From CALAGB01 sp963713965 (lineage in GTDB: Bacteria; Chloroflexota; Chloroflexia; Thermomicrobiales; Thermomicrobiaceae), in assembly GCA_963713965.1 (NCBI GenBank), contig OY970217.1, positions 3,224,001-3,288,000 of the forward strand: a DNA stretch of 64,000 nt, in the 5' to 3' direction. The position numbers and the translations under genes were made by a program. The first letter of the stretch is position 1; each line of letters starts with the position of its first letter. The notes below the pieces were generated by a model that had not been told where the DNA came from, did not search any database, and saw only the letters and a list, made by a program, of their open reading frames with translations. Positions 28,224-37,019 of this stretch are shown piece after piece.

Positions 28224-28649
28224 TTACGGCAGCCGAACACCGGCGGCGCTCGACCTCAATACCTCGTCTTCGATCATCCCAGCGACCGTTGTCGTCGGAC
28301 AGATGACCATCAATCCAAGCTGGCGATAAACATCGGCACGTGCCTGGTCGTAGATGCGCAGCACGACCCGATCGATATGAAAGACCTTGCGTGCAATTTG
28401 CGCCGCCATGATGTTCGTGTTGTCGTCGTGAGTGACGGCGACGAATACGTCGGCTTGTTCGACTCCCGCAGTTCGCAGTACGTCCTCGTCGATACCGGTG
28501 CCAAGCACCACTCGCCCCGGAAAACGCTCCGGCAACCGGCGGAAGGAACGAGAGTCACCATCCACCACCGAAACGTCGTGTCCTTCGCCGGATAGATTTC
28601 CGGCCAGAAGTCCGCCGACTCGGCCGCATCCGACAATCAGGACTCTCAT
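28224..28649 (-). CDS. TrkA-N (RCK_N) single-domain protein
   Basis: The protein has 141 residues: only the Rossmann RCK domain, with MRVLIVGCGRVGGLLAGNL, a VVDGDSRSF ribose-binding position (Asp instead of Glu), and GTGIDEDVLRTAGVEQAD. It ends before any RCK_C domain. It overlaps the upstream Usp gene by one base (TGATG) and precedes the two-domain TrkA gene, so the three form one unit. It may form mixed rings with its neighbour, which is inference. Confidence 0.87.
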   Translation of the reverse strand: MRVLIVGCGRVGGLLAGNLSGEGHDVSVVDGDSRSFRRLPERFPGRVVLGTGIDEDVLRTAGVEQADVFVAVTHDDNTNIMAAQIARKVFHIDRVVLRIYDQARADVYRQLGLMVICPTTTVAGMIEDEVLRSSAAGVRLP

Positions 28650-29125
28650 CAGAATTCACCATCCTCTGGCAGCGTGCGAATCAAAATGACCTCGCACGGT
28701 GCGTTTTTCAATACGTACGGAACCGTCTCCCCCTGTGTTATCAGACCGTGTTCACGGTGGTTTTCAACGGCCAGTACGACCGCATCTGCGCCTCGCTCTA
28801 TCGCTTCATCAACGATGGCGGCGGATGCAGATCTCGCCTGAAGCAGCTCGGTCGTTACCCGCTGCCAATCTACCTCGTTCCCTGTTCGTGCATAGTTGGA
28901 TGTACGTTCGAGGATTGACTCGCCGCGTCCGACCTCGTCTGGGAGGTCCGCGTCTAGCGGAAGGTCTTGAGGTACTTCAGCTACGTAAACGAGCGTCAGT
29001 TCACAGCCACCAAAACGACCGGCGATGGCCGTCGCTAAATCGATCGCTCGTGTGTCCAGATCACTTCCCTGAACCGGAACCACGATTCTCCGGTACACCG
29101 ACTTCACTTCCTCCTTGATCGTCAA
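28649..29125 (-). CDS. universal stress protein-like (UspA domain)
   Basis: The protein has 158 residues and one Usp fold: RRIVVPVQGSDLDTRAIDLA at the N-terminus and IVDEAIERGADAVVLAVENH followed by a hydrophobic last strand (CEVILIRTL). The ATP-loop glycines are only partly kept (HGLITQGETVPYVL), so nucleotide binding is uncertain. It is the first gene of the unit with two TrkA-type proteins; Usp domains accompany K+ and amino-acid transporters in several phyla. Confidence 0.8.
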   Translation of the reverse strand: MTIKEEVKSVYRRIVVPVQGSDLDTRAIDLATAIAGRFGGCELTLVYVAEVPQDLPLDADLPDEVGRGESILERTSNYARTGNEVDWQRVTTELLQARSASAAIVDEAIERGADAVVLAVENHREHGLITQGETVPYVLKNAPCEVILIRTLPEDGEF

Positions 29126-29215
29126 ATCACCGTCGCGCGATTAGCCCGAGTAAGTATGCCGTCACTGCCAAGGGCAGGCAACGAACATGAATGGAATCGC
29201 GTTGGTGATCAACGT

Positions 29216-29947
29216 TCAGATGCCGTGAGCCAGTCGATTGATGAGCGATTCGGGCAATCCCTTGTCCCGCATCTGCTCCTGCGTCTCTTCGACCGGGTAG
29301 GCGATGCGCCTGAAGGTGAGTCGGAACTCATCGGGCTCAAAGATGGCGAAGGCTGCGCGACTGTCCCCGTCTCTCGGCTGTCCAACCGATCCAGGATTGA
29401 TCATAAACCGTCCTTCGGAAAGATCAATCGTTTCTCCGTCGACGGTATGACGAGGAGTGACATTCGCCATCGCCTCTTCCTCTCGGACATACAGCTGAAC
29501 GTGAGTGTGCCCTACAAAGCAGAGGCGGGTATCGAAGAGGGGGAAGTTCAATGCGGCTATGCGCGCGTTGTAGACGTACTCCCAAATCGGGTGACGCGGA
29601 CTACCGTGAACGACGGTCCAGTTCTGATCGATCATGCGGTTGGGGAGCGATTCCAGGTAGCGCAGATGGTCAGCACCAAGCTGCATGGTTGTCCAGTAGC
29701 TTGCGAAGCGCGCTACCGGATTGAAATCCTCCAGAGACAGGCGCCCAATGGCGGCCCAATCATGGTTGCCAATGATGCTGATGTTGGGAGAGATGGTACG
29801 CACGATCTCGACGCACTCACGGGGGTTGGGCCCATAGCCAACAATATCGCCGATCGACCAGACATCATCGACTTCGCCCACGTCCGACAGCACCCGTTCA
29901 AGAGCGGGCAGGTTCGCGTGTACGTCTGAGATGATGAGAATGCGCAT
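29216..29947 (-). CDS. calcineurin-like metallophosphoesterase (YfcE/MJ0936-like)
   Basis: The protein has 243 residues with every metal-site motif of the family: ISDVHANLPAL, SIGDIVGYGPNP, IIGNHDWAA, VVHGSPRHP and FVGHTHVQ. This group contains phosphodiesterases of broad or unknown substrate. The C-terminal NPGSVGQPRDGDSRAAFAIF is also typical. It is probably a cytosolic enzyme. It lies just downstream of mnmG (32 bases) on the same strand and may be co-transcribed. Confidence 0.9.
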   Translation of the reverse strand: MRILIISDVHANLPALERVLSDVGEVDDVWSIGDIVGYGPNPRECVEIVRTISPNISIIGNHDWAAIGRLSLEDFNPVARFASYWTTMQLGADHLRYLESLPNRMIDQNWTVVHGSPRHPIWEYVYNARIAALNFPLFDTRLCFVGHTHVQLYVREEEAMANVTPRHTVDGETIDLSEGRFMINPGSVGQPRDGDSRAAFAIFEPDEFRLTFRRIAYPVEETQEQMRDKGLPESLINRLAHGI

Positions 29948-29979
29948 GTCGCCCCCTTCATCGTGAAAGCTGCCTCAGT

Positions 29980-31965
29980 CTACGCGATCGGGTTGGCCAC
30001 AGACACGCGCTCCAGGTGAACCAAAAGTACTGCAATATCGCCTGGCGTCACCCCTGCGATTCGACTGGCCTGGCCAAGTGTTGCAGGCTGGAACACCGTC
30101 AATTTCTCACGCGCTTCGTTGCGCAGGCTGGGTAGCGCGCTGTAGTCGACGCCGCGAGGAATCACGCGGTGTTCGAGCTTGCGGGCTCGTTCGACCTGCT
30201 TTAGCTCCTTCTGGATGTACGCGCCGTAGCGGACCTCAACCTCGACTCGCTCCGCATGCTTGGCGTCCAAGGACCAGTCTGGCAATGGATGGCTGCTGAA
30301 CTCTCGAGCGTTCAACGCCGCCGCGAGCTGCACATACGAAGTGTCGGGTCGGCGCAGATACTCGAGCGCGGTGAGGTTGCGTGAGGGCGGCTCCAGCCCT
30401 TGCGCGCGCAGCAACGAATGGATCCGCTCGTTGCCCGAAAGATAGTGGCGCGAGAGGGCTTCGATCGCCTGGTTGATGGTTCCTTGTTCACGGTGAATCT
30501 GGTCGAGACGTGCTCTCGAGATAAGCCCATAGCGATAGCCGATCTCGCTCAGACGTGACTCAGCGTTGTCTGAGCGCAAGAGGAGCCGGTACTCGGCGCG
30601 TGAGGTGAGCATGCGGTATGGCTCGATGAATTCCTGTGTGGTCAGGTCGTCGATCATCACGCCGATGTAGGACTGGTCGCGACGCAAGATGAGCGGCTCG
30701 CCGCCGTGCGCGAAGCAGCTGGCATTGATTCCGGCGACGATCCCTTGACCGGCCGCCTCCTCATAGCCCGACGTACCGCAGACCTGACCTGCCAGGAACA
30801 GACCGCGTACCTTCTTGGCTTCCATAGTGAGCATGAGCTCGGTGGAATCGATCGCGTCGTACTCCACGGCATAGCCGTATCGCGTGATCGAGACGTCTCG
30901 CATGGCCGGAATGGTCCGAAGGAATTGCAGCTGCACGTCATGCGGCAGGCTGGTGTTCGCTCCCTGAACGTAAAGCTCGGTGGTGCGCCAACCTTCTGGC
31001 TCCAGGAACAAACCGTGAGCTGGCTTGTCGCGAAAGCGAACGATCTTGTCCTCGATTGACGGGCAATAGCGCGGGCCGGTGCCGGTGATCGCACCGTTGT
31101 ACATCGGGGCACGATCGATATTGTCGGCGATGATCTGATGTGTCGCGGGATTGGTGTGCACTAGATAGCATGGCATCTGCGCGCGCCAACCGTCGAGGTC
31201 GACGTCCGGGTAAATGGAAAGTGGCGGGAGAGCCAGGCGTTCGATTTCATCGTGTTGCCCGTCGAAGCTGAACCAGAGCGGCTCTTCGCTCCCTGAGTGT
31301 AGCTTGGTCTCGGTGAAGTCGACTGTGCGGGCATCCACACGTGGGGGGGTGCCGGTCTTCAGTCGACGAAGCTGTATGCTAATGTCTCGCAGCGAGGTTG
31401 ATAGCTCGACCGATGCGACATCACCGGCGCGGCCGCCTGCGGCGCGCCACTCACCGGCAATCATGTTCCCTCGAAAAAACGTTCCCGCAGTGACGACTAC
31501 CGCTCCTGCCAGGTAGCGGTTACCGTGATCGGTCGTGACCGCGACGACTCGACGATCGTGGTTCTGTCCCGCGATCTCGACGTCCCTCACCAGCTCCTGG
31601 CGCAACGTGAGTCGATCCTGCAGTTCGAGCGCTTCTTTCATGGCCATTTGGTAGAGAGACTTGTCCGCCTGGGCACGTAGCGCTTGAACCGCGGGCCCCT
31701 TGCTTGTGTTCAGTTTGCGCACTTGAATGGCGGTGCGATCGATCGTGCGTCCCATCTCGCCGCCAAGTGCGTCGAGATCACGCACCAGATGTCCCTTGGC
31801 CGGACCACCAATTGACGGGTTGCACGGCATGAACCCGATGCGATCGAGATTCGGCGTAAGGATGAGGGTCGTCGAGCCTGATCGGGCAGCCGCTAGCGCA
31901 GCCTCGATTCCGGCGTGACCAGCTCCAATAACAACGACGTCAAAACGTTCGGAGTAGCTCATCAT
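29980..31965 (-). CDS. mnmG: tRNA uridine 5-carboxymethylaminomethyl modification enzyme MnmG
   Basis: The protein has 661 residues. The FAD-binding DVVVIGAGHAGIEAALAAARSG lies at the N-terminus, followed by MPCNPSIGGPAKGHLVRD. Further landmarks are TAGTFFRGNMIAGE, LKTGTPPRVD, PRYCPSIEDKIVRF, and the C-terminal RAEYRLLLRSDNAESRL and PRGVDYSALPSLRNEAREKL. With MnmE it modifies the wobble uridine of several tRNAs. I chose ATG 31965, followed directly by a second ATG. The predicted promoter is so close that the message would be nearly leaderless. The partner mnmE is not present here. Confidence 0.95.
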   Translation of the reverse strand: MMSYSERFDVVVIGAGHAGIEAALAAARSGSTTLILTPNLDRIGFMPCNPSIGGPAKGHLVRDLDALGGEMGRTIDRTAIQVRKLNTSKGPAVQALRAQADKSLYQMAMKEALELQDRLTLRQELVRDVEIAGQNHDRRVVAVTTDHGNRYLAGAVVVTAGTFFRGNMIAGEWRAAGGRAGDVASVELSTSLRDISIQLRRLKTGTPPRVDARTVDFTETKLHSGSEEPLWFSFDGQHDEIERLALPPLSIYPDVDLDGWRAQMPCYLVHTNPATHQIIADNIDRAPMYNGAITGTGPRYCPSIEDKIVRFRDKPAHGLFLEPEGWRTTELYVQGANTSLPHDVQLQFLRTIPAMRDVSITRYGYAVEYDAIDSTELMLTMEAKKVRGLFLAGQVCGTSGYEEAAGQGIVAGINASCFAHGGEPLILRRDQSYIGVMIDDLTTQEFIEPYRMLTSRAEYRLLLRSDNAESRLSEIGYRYGLISRARLDQIHREQGTINQAIEALSRHYLSGNERIHSLLRAQGLEPPSRNLTALEYLRRPDTSYVQLAAALNAREFSSHPLPDWSLDAKHAERVEVEVRYGAYIQKELKQVERARKLEHRVIPRGVDYSALPSLRNEAREKLTVFQPATLGQASRIAGVTPGDIAVLLVHLERVSVANPIA

Positions 31966-31974
31966 AACCTTGGA

Positions 31975-32004
31975 AGTATAGGGAGAAGGACCGTTGAGCC
32001 GCAA
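31975..32004 (-). promoter_or_regulatory. mnmG promoter, predicting a leaderless or near-leaderless mRNA
   Basis: On the minus strand TTGCGG (32004-31999), 18-base spacer, TATACT (31980-31975). Only nine bases separate the -10 box from ATG 31965. Confidence 0.55.
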
Positions 32005-32291
32005 CAGGTTTTGACAGTTCTGCGCTTTCGCACATAATGTGGGAGGGGTAGGCATCCGTCGCACGCTACTTGCGATGACGGTAGTAAATCAATCGCATTC
32101 CGGACGTGCTTCAGTTGCCTGCATCTGAAGCGTTCTCCCAGTTCTCCGAGGGGTAGGTATTGTCCGGTTGGCCCCGGAATTGCATACCCGTATCGGTTTA
32201 TATTGGCGGAACTACCGCCACTCAAATGATCTAGGAGACGCCGGATATTGCGAGGTACCCCTGAAATTCCCGTTGGCGGGGGAGGGGACCA
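32005..32291. other. non-coding stretch between mnmG and the 32292 gene
   Basis: No gene seen. It ends with a strong ribosome-binding site, GGGAGGGG, just before 32292. A TATATT at 32199-32204 is a possible plus-strand -10 without a good -35. Confidence 0.4.
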
Positions 32292-33230
32292 ATGCAACGA
32301 AGTAGATCGTCGGCACGACTGAACCTTGCTAGCTTCATGCTAATGCAGATCGTGGTGGTGACGATGATTGGTGGAGCGGCTATGGTTATCGGACGTTCAA
32401 AAGAAGCGAAACGGGGACTTCGGACGCTGAGTGTGTCCAAAGGCTCTGACGATCCAAAGTGGAGCAACGCCGTCGAGGCAGCACAGCGTGCGCTCGATGA
32501 GGCACGTCAGAATCTGGCGACGAGTCAGGGAAAGCGGTTTCAGGAGCAGCTTTCTCAGCGGGCCCATTTGCAGTTCGGGCAACGGGCTGACAACGTCATC
32601 GACGCCACCCGAGACGGTATGCCATCGTCGATGAAGGATGCCGGCGAGCTTGCACGGGATCTGGCCGAGCGACTCCGGGTTGAGGGACAGGCGCGCTCGG
32701 CAGAGTTGGGACAGCGGCTGCGTGACGAGGTCGCTCCCAAGGCTAAGACGTATGCCCAAGAAGCGATTGAAGAGGCGGAGAGTCTATTTTCGGCGGCGAA
32801 AGACCGTGCCAATGAACTCTCCACGAACGCTCGCCGTGATTACGGTCCGGAAGTAAGCAACAAGGCGAACGCTGTTGCTGGATTGATCGCAGCCGGATCG
32901 ACGACGGGTCTGCAGATGCTGCGTGACCGTGCCGATGAGATGAGCAAACAGAACAAGGGCAAGTCCAGCGGAAAACTCGCCAGGACGGCGAATCGCAAAG
33001 CGTCGTCGGCTTTGCAGACCGCTGGAAGTCAGGCGAAGTACGTCGCTTCCGAGTCAATGATGCTGGGTTTGTGGGCGACCTTGCTTGGGGCGACCATCTA
33101 CTTCGCCTTGTTGACCAAAGGTCAGCGTGAGCGGGTGAAAGGATTCTTCAGTAACGCCTTTTCTCAGATTCAGGACGTGATGGGCGATTTCCAGTCAAAT
33201 GATGAGGAATTCCCTCGATCGACTCGATGA
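32292..33230 (+). CDS. long amphipathic-helix membrane protein, unknown function
   Basis: The protein has 312 residues. A hydrophobic segment near 12-34 and another near 260-280 flank a 200-residue Ala/Glu/Arg/Lys-rich region. That region has a repeated helical pattern (for example AEELARDL-like and EEAESLFSAAKDRANELS stretches), reminiscent of apolipoprotein- or LEA-type helices and of YtxH-like proteins. No catalytic motif is visible. A strong GGGAGGGG site precedes the ATG and a clear terminator follows, so it looks like a well-expressed single-gene unit. The start at 32292 could alternatively be ATG 32337. The function is unknown. Confidence 0.65.
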   Translation: MQRSRSSARLNLASFMLMQIVVVTMIGGAAMVIGRSKEAKRGLRTLSVSKGSDDPKWSNAVEAAQRALDEARQNLATSQGKRFQEQLSQRAHLQFGQRADNVIDATRDGMPSSMKDAGELARDLAERLRVEGQARSAELGQRLRDEVAPKAKTYAQEAIEEAESLFSAAKDRANELSTNARRDYGPEVSNKANAVAGLIAAGSTTGLQMLRDRADEMSKQNKGKSSGKLARTANRKASSALQTAGSQAKYVASESMMLGLWATLLGATIYFALLTKGQRERVKGFFSNAFSQIQDVMGDFQSNDEEFPRSTR

Positions 33231-33254
33231 CCTCCAAGGATCCAACCGAAATAG

Positions 33255-33296
33255 CCAAACGGCCCGCCATTAACGGTGGGCCGTTTGGGTGTTTTC
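33255..33296 (+). terminator. terminator after the amphipathic-helix protein gene
   Basis: 14-bp stem CCAAACGGCCCGCC (33255-33268) / GGTGGGCCGTTTGG (33275-33288) with one G-T pair, followed by GTGTTTTC. Confidence 0.85.
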
Positions 33297-33300
33297 AGCA

Positions 33301-33430
33301 GACCCTTGATGGGTCTTCACAGCAGGATGCATGAAGATTGGGTCGTTTTGTCATTACCCGTAGGGGCGACATTCATGGCGACCAACCACGTCGGCCGATC
33401 GTCACGCGGGCGACATTGATGGCCCCCCAT
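33301..33430. repeat. short intergenic repeat pair
   Basis: Two similar 20-base units, GGGCGACATTCATGGCGACC (33364-33383) and CGGGCGACATTGATGGCCCC (33407-33426), lie 23 bases apart. A small hairpin GACCCTTGATGGGTC (33301-33315) precedes them. They look like a non-coding dispersed repeat; no second copy was noticed in this window. Confidence 0.45.
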
Positions 33431-33474
33431 ACTGACTGAAATCAACACACGGGACCATCACAATGCAACGCGCT

Positions 33475-34605
33475 CTAAAGTGTGGACAACAGCTCAGTCA
33501 ATAGCGCCGCGCGTTCGAAGAATCCATCGAGCGAGATATGTTCGTGCTCGGCGTGAGCGCCATCACCAGTGCAGCCGAGGCCGTCGATCGTCGTCGCACC
33601 GATCGCCGCCGTGAAATTGCCGTCACTTCCACCTCCGGTCGATGCTTCGTCGAGATCCAATCCTATCCTCGCACCGATAGACTTCACTCTTTGGAACACG
33701 TCAGCGATCTTTTCCGTTCGTTCCATTGGTGGCCGATTGAGACCGCCCTCAACGCGCACGTTAGCGCCGGCGAGACGGGGCTGCGCGCCCATAATCGCTT
33801 TCACCACACGATCTGCTTCGCGCATGGTTCTCACGCGTAGATCGATTAGCGCGGTTGCCTCGGCCGCGACCACGTTCCTGGCTGTGCCGCCTGATACGAC
33901 TCCCACGTTCACGGTTGTGCCAAGTTCAAAGTCAGTCAGCCCATGCAGGTAGTGAATTTGATTGGCCAGTTCCTGGATCGCGCTGATCCCCTTTTCCGGA
34001 TCAGCTCCGGCGTGCGCTGCTTTGCCGGAGATTTGCATGGTGAACATGCCAACGCCCTTTCGGGCGGTCTTCAGGGCACCGGTCGGCGGCACCGGAGGCT
34101 CAAGCACGAGGACGTATGCGCTCTCGCTTGCCAATCGCTCGATGACCGGACGCGAGACCGGGCTGCCGATCTCTTCTTCGGTGTTGATAAGCCACGTGAT
34201 CGAACGGTGGTCCACGTGTCGTTCATTTACGAACGTCAGCGCCTGGATCATCATGGCCAGGCTTGCTTTCATGTCGTAGACGCCTGGACCGCGCGCGACA
34301 TCGCCGTCAATCTCGAACGGCTTTCGTTCGAGCGTACCGAGGGGCCAGACGGTGTCGATGTGGGTCATAACGAGGATCGGATCTCCCTCTCGTGATCCCG
34401 TCCAGCGTGCGACCGTCAGATCGCCGTGCTCCTCTTGTTGAATCACCTCGATGTTGCCACCAAGATCGGCACATCTCTGACGCAAGTAGTCGCCGAGCCG
34501 GTCAACAGCTGCTTTGTCATGACTTGGTGACTCCAGCTTGACGACCTGTTCAAGCGTGTTGAGCATAGAGTCTCGTTGCGCACGCACCTCGTCCACGGTG
34601 ACCAT
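33475..34605 (-). CDS. M20-family metallopeptidase (carboxypeptidase G2-like)
   Basis: The protein has 376 residues. Zinc-site segments are present: VMTHIDTVWP, GPGVYDMKASLA, NTEEEIGSP (catalytic Glu pair), LVLEPPVP and a C-terminal DGAHAEHEH. The dimerisation insert has GKAAHAGADPEKGISAIQELA. No signal peptide, so it is cytosolic. It probably hydrolyses C-terminal amino acids from peptides or N-acyl amino acids. The ATG at 34605 follows AGGAGAG. It may be co-transcribed with the NYN gene upstream (gap 43 bases). Confidence 0.9.
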   Translation of the reverse strand: MVTVDEVRAQRDSMLNTLEQVVKLESPSHDKAAVDRLGDYLRQRCADLGGNIEVIQQEEHGDLTVARWTGSREGDPILVMTHIDTVWPLGTLERKPFEIDGDVARGPGVYDMKASLAMMIQALTFVNERHVDHRSITWLINTEEEIGSPVSRPVIERLASESAYVLVLEPPVPPTGALKTARKGVGMFTMQISGKAAHAGADPEKGISAIQELANQIHYLHGLTDFELGTTVNVGVVSGGTARNVVAAEATALIDLRVRTMREADRVVKAIMGAQPRLAGANVRVEGGLNRPPMERTEKIADVFQRVKSIGARIGLDLDEASTGGGSDGNFTAAIGATTIDGLGCTGDGAHAEHEHISLDGFFERAALLTELLSTL

Positions 34606-34648
34606 CTAAACTCTCCTCATCCCAACCTGGGCGATTTCTCGATTCAAC

Positions 34649-35233
34649 TCATTGCGAGCGACGCGCTTCGACGTCGTTCGGTATGACGTCGGCCGATGGT
34701 TCGTGAGCCATCTCGTCTTCATGATTGCTGCGCTCGAGCGCGAAGACGGAGAGGTTGGATTCCAGATCGATGTACCGATCGGCGATCTCCAACAGCTCGA
34801 TGGCGGTGTAGCGCGGGGTTGAGGCGATCTCTACGCGTAGACCGAGCCGCTGCGCGCGATCGACCAGATACGTGAAATCGCCGTCACCACTGACAATGAC
34901 CGCAACGTCGATATATGGCGCCTGGCTCAAGAGATCGACGGCAAGCTCCATGTCGAGATCGCCTTTGGTGGTGCCATCGCTGAAGCGCTTGAGCGGTTTG
35001 GTGATAACGCGGAAACCGTTGCGGCGCAGCCAGGTAAGGAATGGAATGGCCGAACTCTCGTCGGGAGAGATTGCCATGTAGGCATAGGCGCGATGGAGGC
35101 GCCGCCCATTTGCGAGGAATTCGAGGAGCCGCGCATAGTCGATGCGCACTCCAAGGTCCCGAGCGGCGAAATAGAGATTGGACATATCGAAAAAGACCGC
35201 GACTTTGTCATATTGGTCGGGACGAATCATCAT
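34649..35233 (-). CDS. NYN-domain protein (LabA/DUF88-like, PIN-like nuclease fold)
   Basis: The protein has 194 residues. The acidic active-site positions of NYN domains are visible: AVFFDMSNLYFAAR (Asp), TKGDLDMELAVDLL (Asp) and VIVSGDGDFTYLVDRAQRLG (Asp-x-Asp). Members are Mg-dependent RNases or RNA-processing factors of mostly unknown target. A 30-residue acidic tail follows the domain. It starts at ATG 35233 (a second ATG is adjacent). Confidence 0.88.
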   Translation of the reverse strand: MMIRPDQYDKVAVFFDMSNLYFAARDLGVRIDYARLLEFLANGRRLHRAYAYMAISPDESSAIPFLTWLRRNGFRVITKPLKRFSDGTTKGDLDMELAVDLLSQAPYIDVAVIVSGDGDFTYLVDRAQRLGLRVEIASTPRYTAIELLEIADRYIDLESNLSVFALERSNHEDEMAHEPSADVIPNDVEARRSQ

Positions 35234-35360
35234 CTATTGCCCTATCAACTGCCGCTATCGGAGATCGAGCGGCGCTCTGACCAACGGGAAAGTCGTGTGG
35301 TGACAGGATCGGCGACGCCGAAAATAGAAAGGTTCGGCGCCGCCAGGACGTCTGGAAAGG

Positions 35361-36380
35361 TTAGCGACCGGCGATGACGAGTGGCAGGTCCTTCATTGTG
35401 ACCAGGCCCGGAGCGTGGTCAACAACACGGGGCACGGCGTTGACCGCGATGGCGGTCGTGGCGCGATCGCCCTGGAGTCCGCCTGGAATGATCAGCTCGA
35501 GGCGAGTAGGACCCTCCAGCACGATCTTGTCATGCGCGGGATCCGCATCCAGATACATACGCAGGTGGAGGACGATCTTCGCTTCTCCGTCGACAAACCC
35601 GCGCCCAAACTGATCGACTCCGCAAACAACGCCAGGTTGCACATCGAAATAATCGGTCGTAATGTGATGGTCAGCGATGACTGCATCCGTGGTTTCCTCG
35701 TAGTTCTCCAGCGTCCAGCCTAGCCCGGCCGCGACCATGTAGACCGACTCCTGAAGACCGACGTGTCGAACCTTGCCAGCCGAAACAAGTTCATTGAACT
35801 CTTCGACTGTCTTGCCGGAACCGATTTTCGCTTGAAGTGGCTGTCTACGTGTCGAGGCATTTTGATTGCGCTCAACGTGAACCGCGGTCACGTGCTGCGA
35901 AATGCCGCTCAGCGCGAGCGCGAGCGTATCCATGACGAATCCAGGATTGACGCCCGTTCCGAGGACAGTGACTCCGTTGGCGCGTGCCATCTCATCCAAC
36001 TTTTCAGCGAGCTCTGGGAACTGGGCAGCAGGGTAGGACAGTTCTTCGCAAGTCGAAACGACGTTGAGACCGGCGTTGACGATGCCCTCGAGTTGCGACC
36101 AGACTTGCTTTAGATACGAGCCGGTGGTGTGGAGGACTGCGTCGGCGGCGGTCTCGTTGAAGAGAGCCTCGGCGTCACCTCTTACCTTGATCCCGAGTTC
36201 GTGGCCAAGTCCGATGACCTCGCCGACGTCCTTGCCGATCTTTGCAGGGTCGATGTCGATCGCACCCACAATTTCGATTGATTCGCGAGCGGCTGCCAAC
36301 CGCGCAAGCTCTTGCCCAATCGGGCCAAGGCCGTAGTGAATGGTTCGAATCTTTTTCAACTTCTTGTCCTCGACTCTCAT
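35361..36380 (-). CDS. DapB-like dehydrogenase, resembling 2,4-diaminopentanoate dehydrogenase
   Basis: The protein has 339 residues. The N-terminal Rossmann domain IRTIHYGLGPIGQELARLAA is of dihydrodipicolinate-reductase type. EVIGLGHELGIKV, VLHTTGSYLKQV and TVLGTGVNPGFVMDTL follow. The C-terminal portion is unlike DapB and matches what I know of the 2,4-diaminopentanoate dehydrogenase (ornithine fermentation) family and its uncharacterised relatives. ATG 36380 is preferred; the frame extends upstream without similarity. No other ornithine-degradation genes are nearby, so the true substrate is open. Confidence 0.75.
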   Translation of the reverse strand: MRVEDKKLKKIRTIHYGLGPIGQELARLAAARESIEIVGAIDIDPAKIGKDVGEVIGLGHELGIKVRGDAEALFNETAADAVLHTTGSYLKQVWSQLEGIVNAGLNVVSTCEELSYPAAQFPELAEKLDEMARANGVTVLGTGVNPGFVMDTLALALSGISQHVTAVHVERNQNASTRRQPLQAKIGSGKTVEEFNELVSAGKVRHVGLQESVYMVAAGLGWTLENYEETTDAVIADHHITTDYFDVQPGVVCGVDQFGRGFVDGEAKIVLHLRMYLDADPAHDKIVLEGPTRLELIIPGGLQGDRATTAIAVNAVPRVVDHAPGLVTMKDLPLVIAGR

Positions 36381-36489
36381 TGACGTGGCGCGATGCCGTT
36401 TGACCGCGCCATTTGCCTCTAAATTGGTCGGAACACGAACGAAATGCGGAATGAAAATGGCCGACACCCGGAGTTGGACTATGAACCGT

Positions 36490-36834
36490 CTACTTCTTGC
36501 GATCCTCCTTCTCCCGCAACGATCGGTAGTACTTCTTCGACTTCGGCATAGGTCGGCTTTCGACCGCCTCACGCTGGGCGCTGGCCGCCGCGCTGGCTTC
36601 AACGAGTTGATCTTCGAGTACGGCCAGGTCGTCGTAGACGCCAACATTGGCATTGGCCACCGGGGTGCGCATGAGCCGTCTCACGAGCTCGACCAGCGAA
36701 CGAACTTGAGCCTGATCCGCTCCAGGACGGTTTGCAGTCTTCCTGATCGCGTCGACGAGCTTGAACGTCTCTGCCCGCGCATCGTTCTCGACGAGTCGCT
36801 CTTCGATACGTTCCAATCCATACAAAAGGTTCAT
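36490..36834 (-). CDS. small helical protein of unknown function
   Basis: The protein has 114 residues from ATG 36834, which has AGGAAGGC about 7 bases upstream. It is predicted all-helical, with LERIEERLVENDARAETFKL and LVELVRRLM segments and a very basic C-terminus (KSKKYYRSLREKEDRKK). I do not recognise the family. It lies about 110 bases upstream of the dehydrogenase gene on the same strand. The coding character is supported by the ribosome site and composition but not by similarity. Confidence 0.55.
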   Translation of the reverse strand: MNLLYGLERIEERLVENDARAETFKLVDAIRKTANRPGADQAQVRSLVELVRRLMRTPVANANVGVYDDLAVLEDQLVEASAAASAQREAVESRPMPKSKKYYRSLREKEDRKK

Positions 36835-37019
36835 TGATCTGCCTTCCTGGCAAGCATGCAATGCAAATATCTCAAGGCGAGTATCGGCCATGGAGGGGCG
36901 TTTCGCAACCAAAATACATGAGGCGGAACTGTACTTGAGGATGGTCGTGCTTTAATCGATTGAGAACTGATATCTCGGCCCGGGTACTCGTAGATATCAC
37001 TGGGATGAGGAACTCTTCA

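Noticed and set aside
27492..28595. Plus-strand open frame of 367 codons
   Set aside because: Antisense shadow of the two TrkA-type genes; no domain, no ribosome site.
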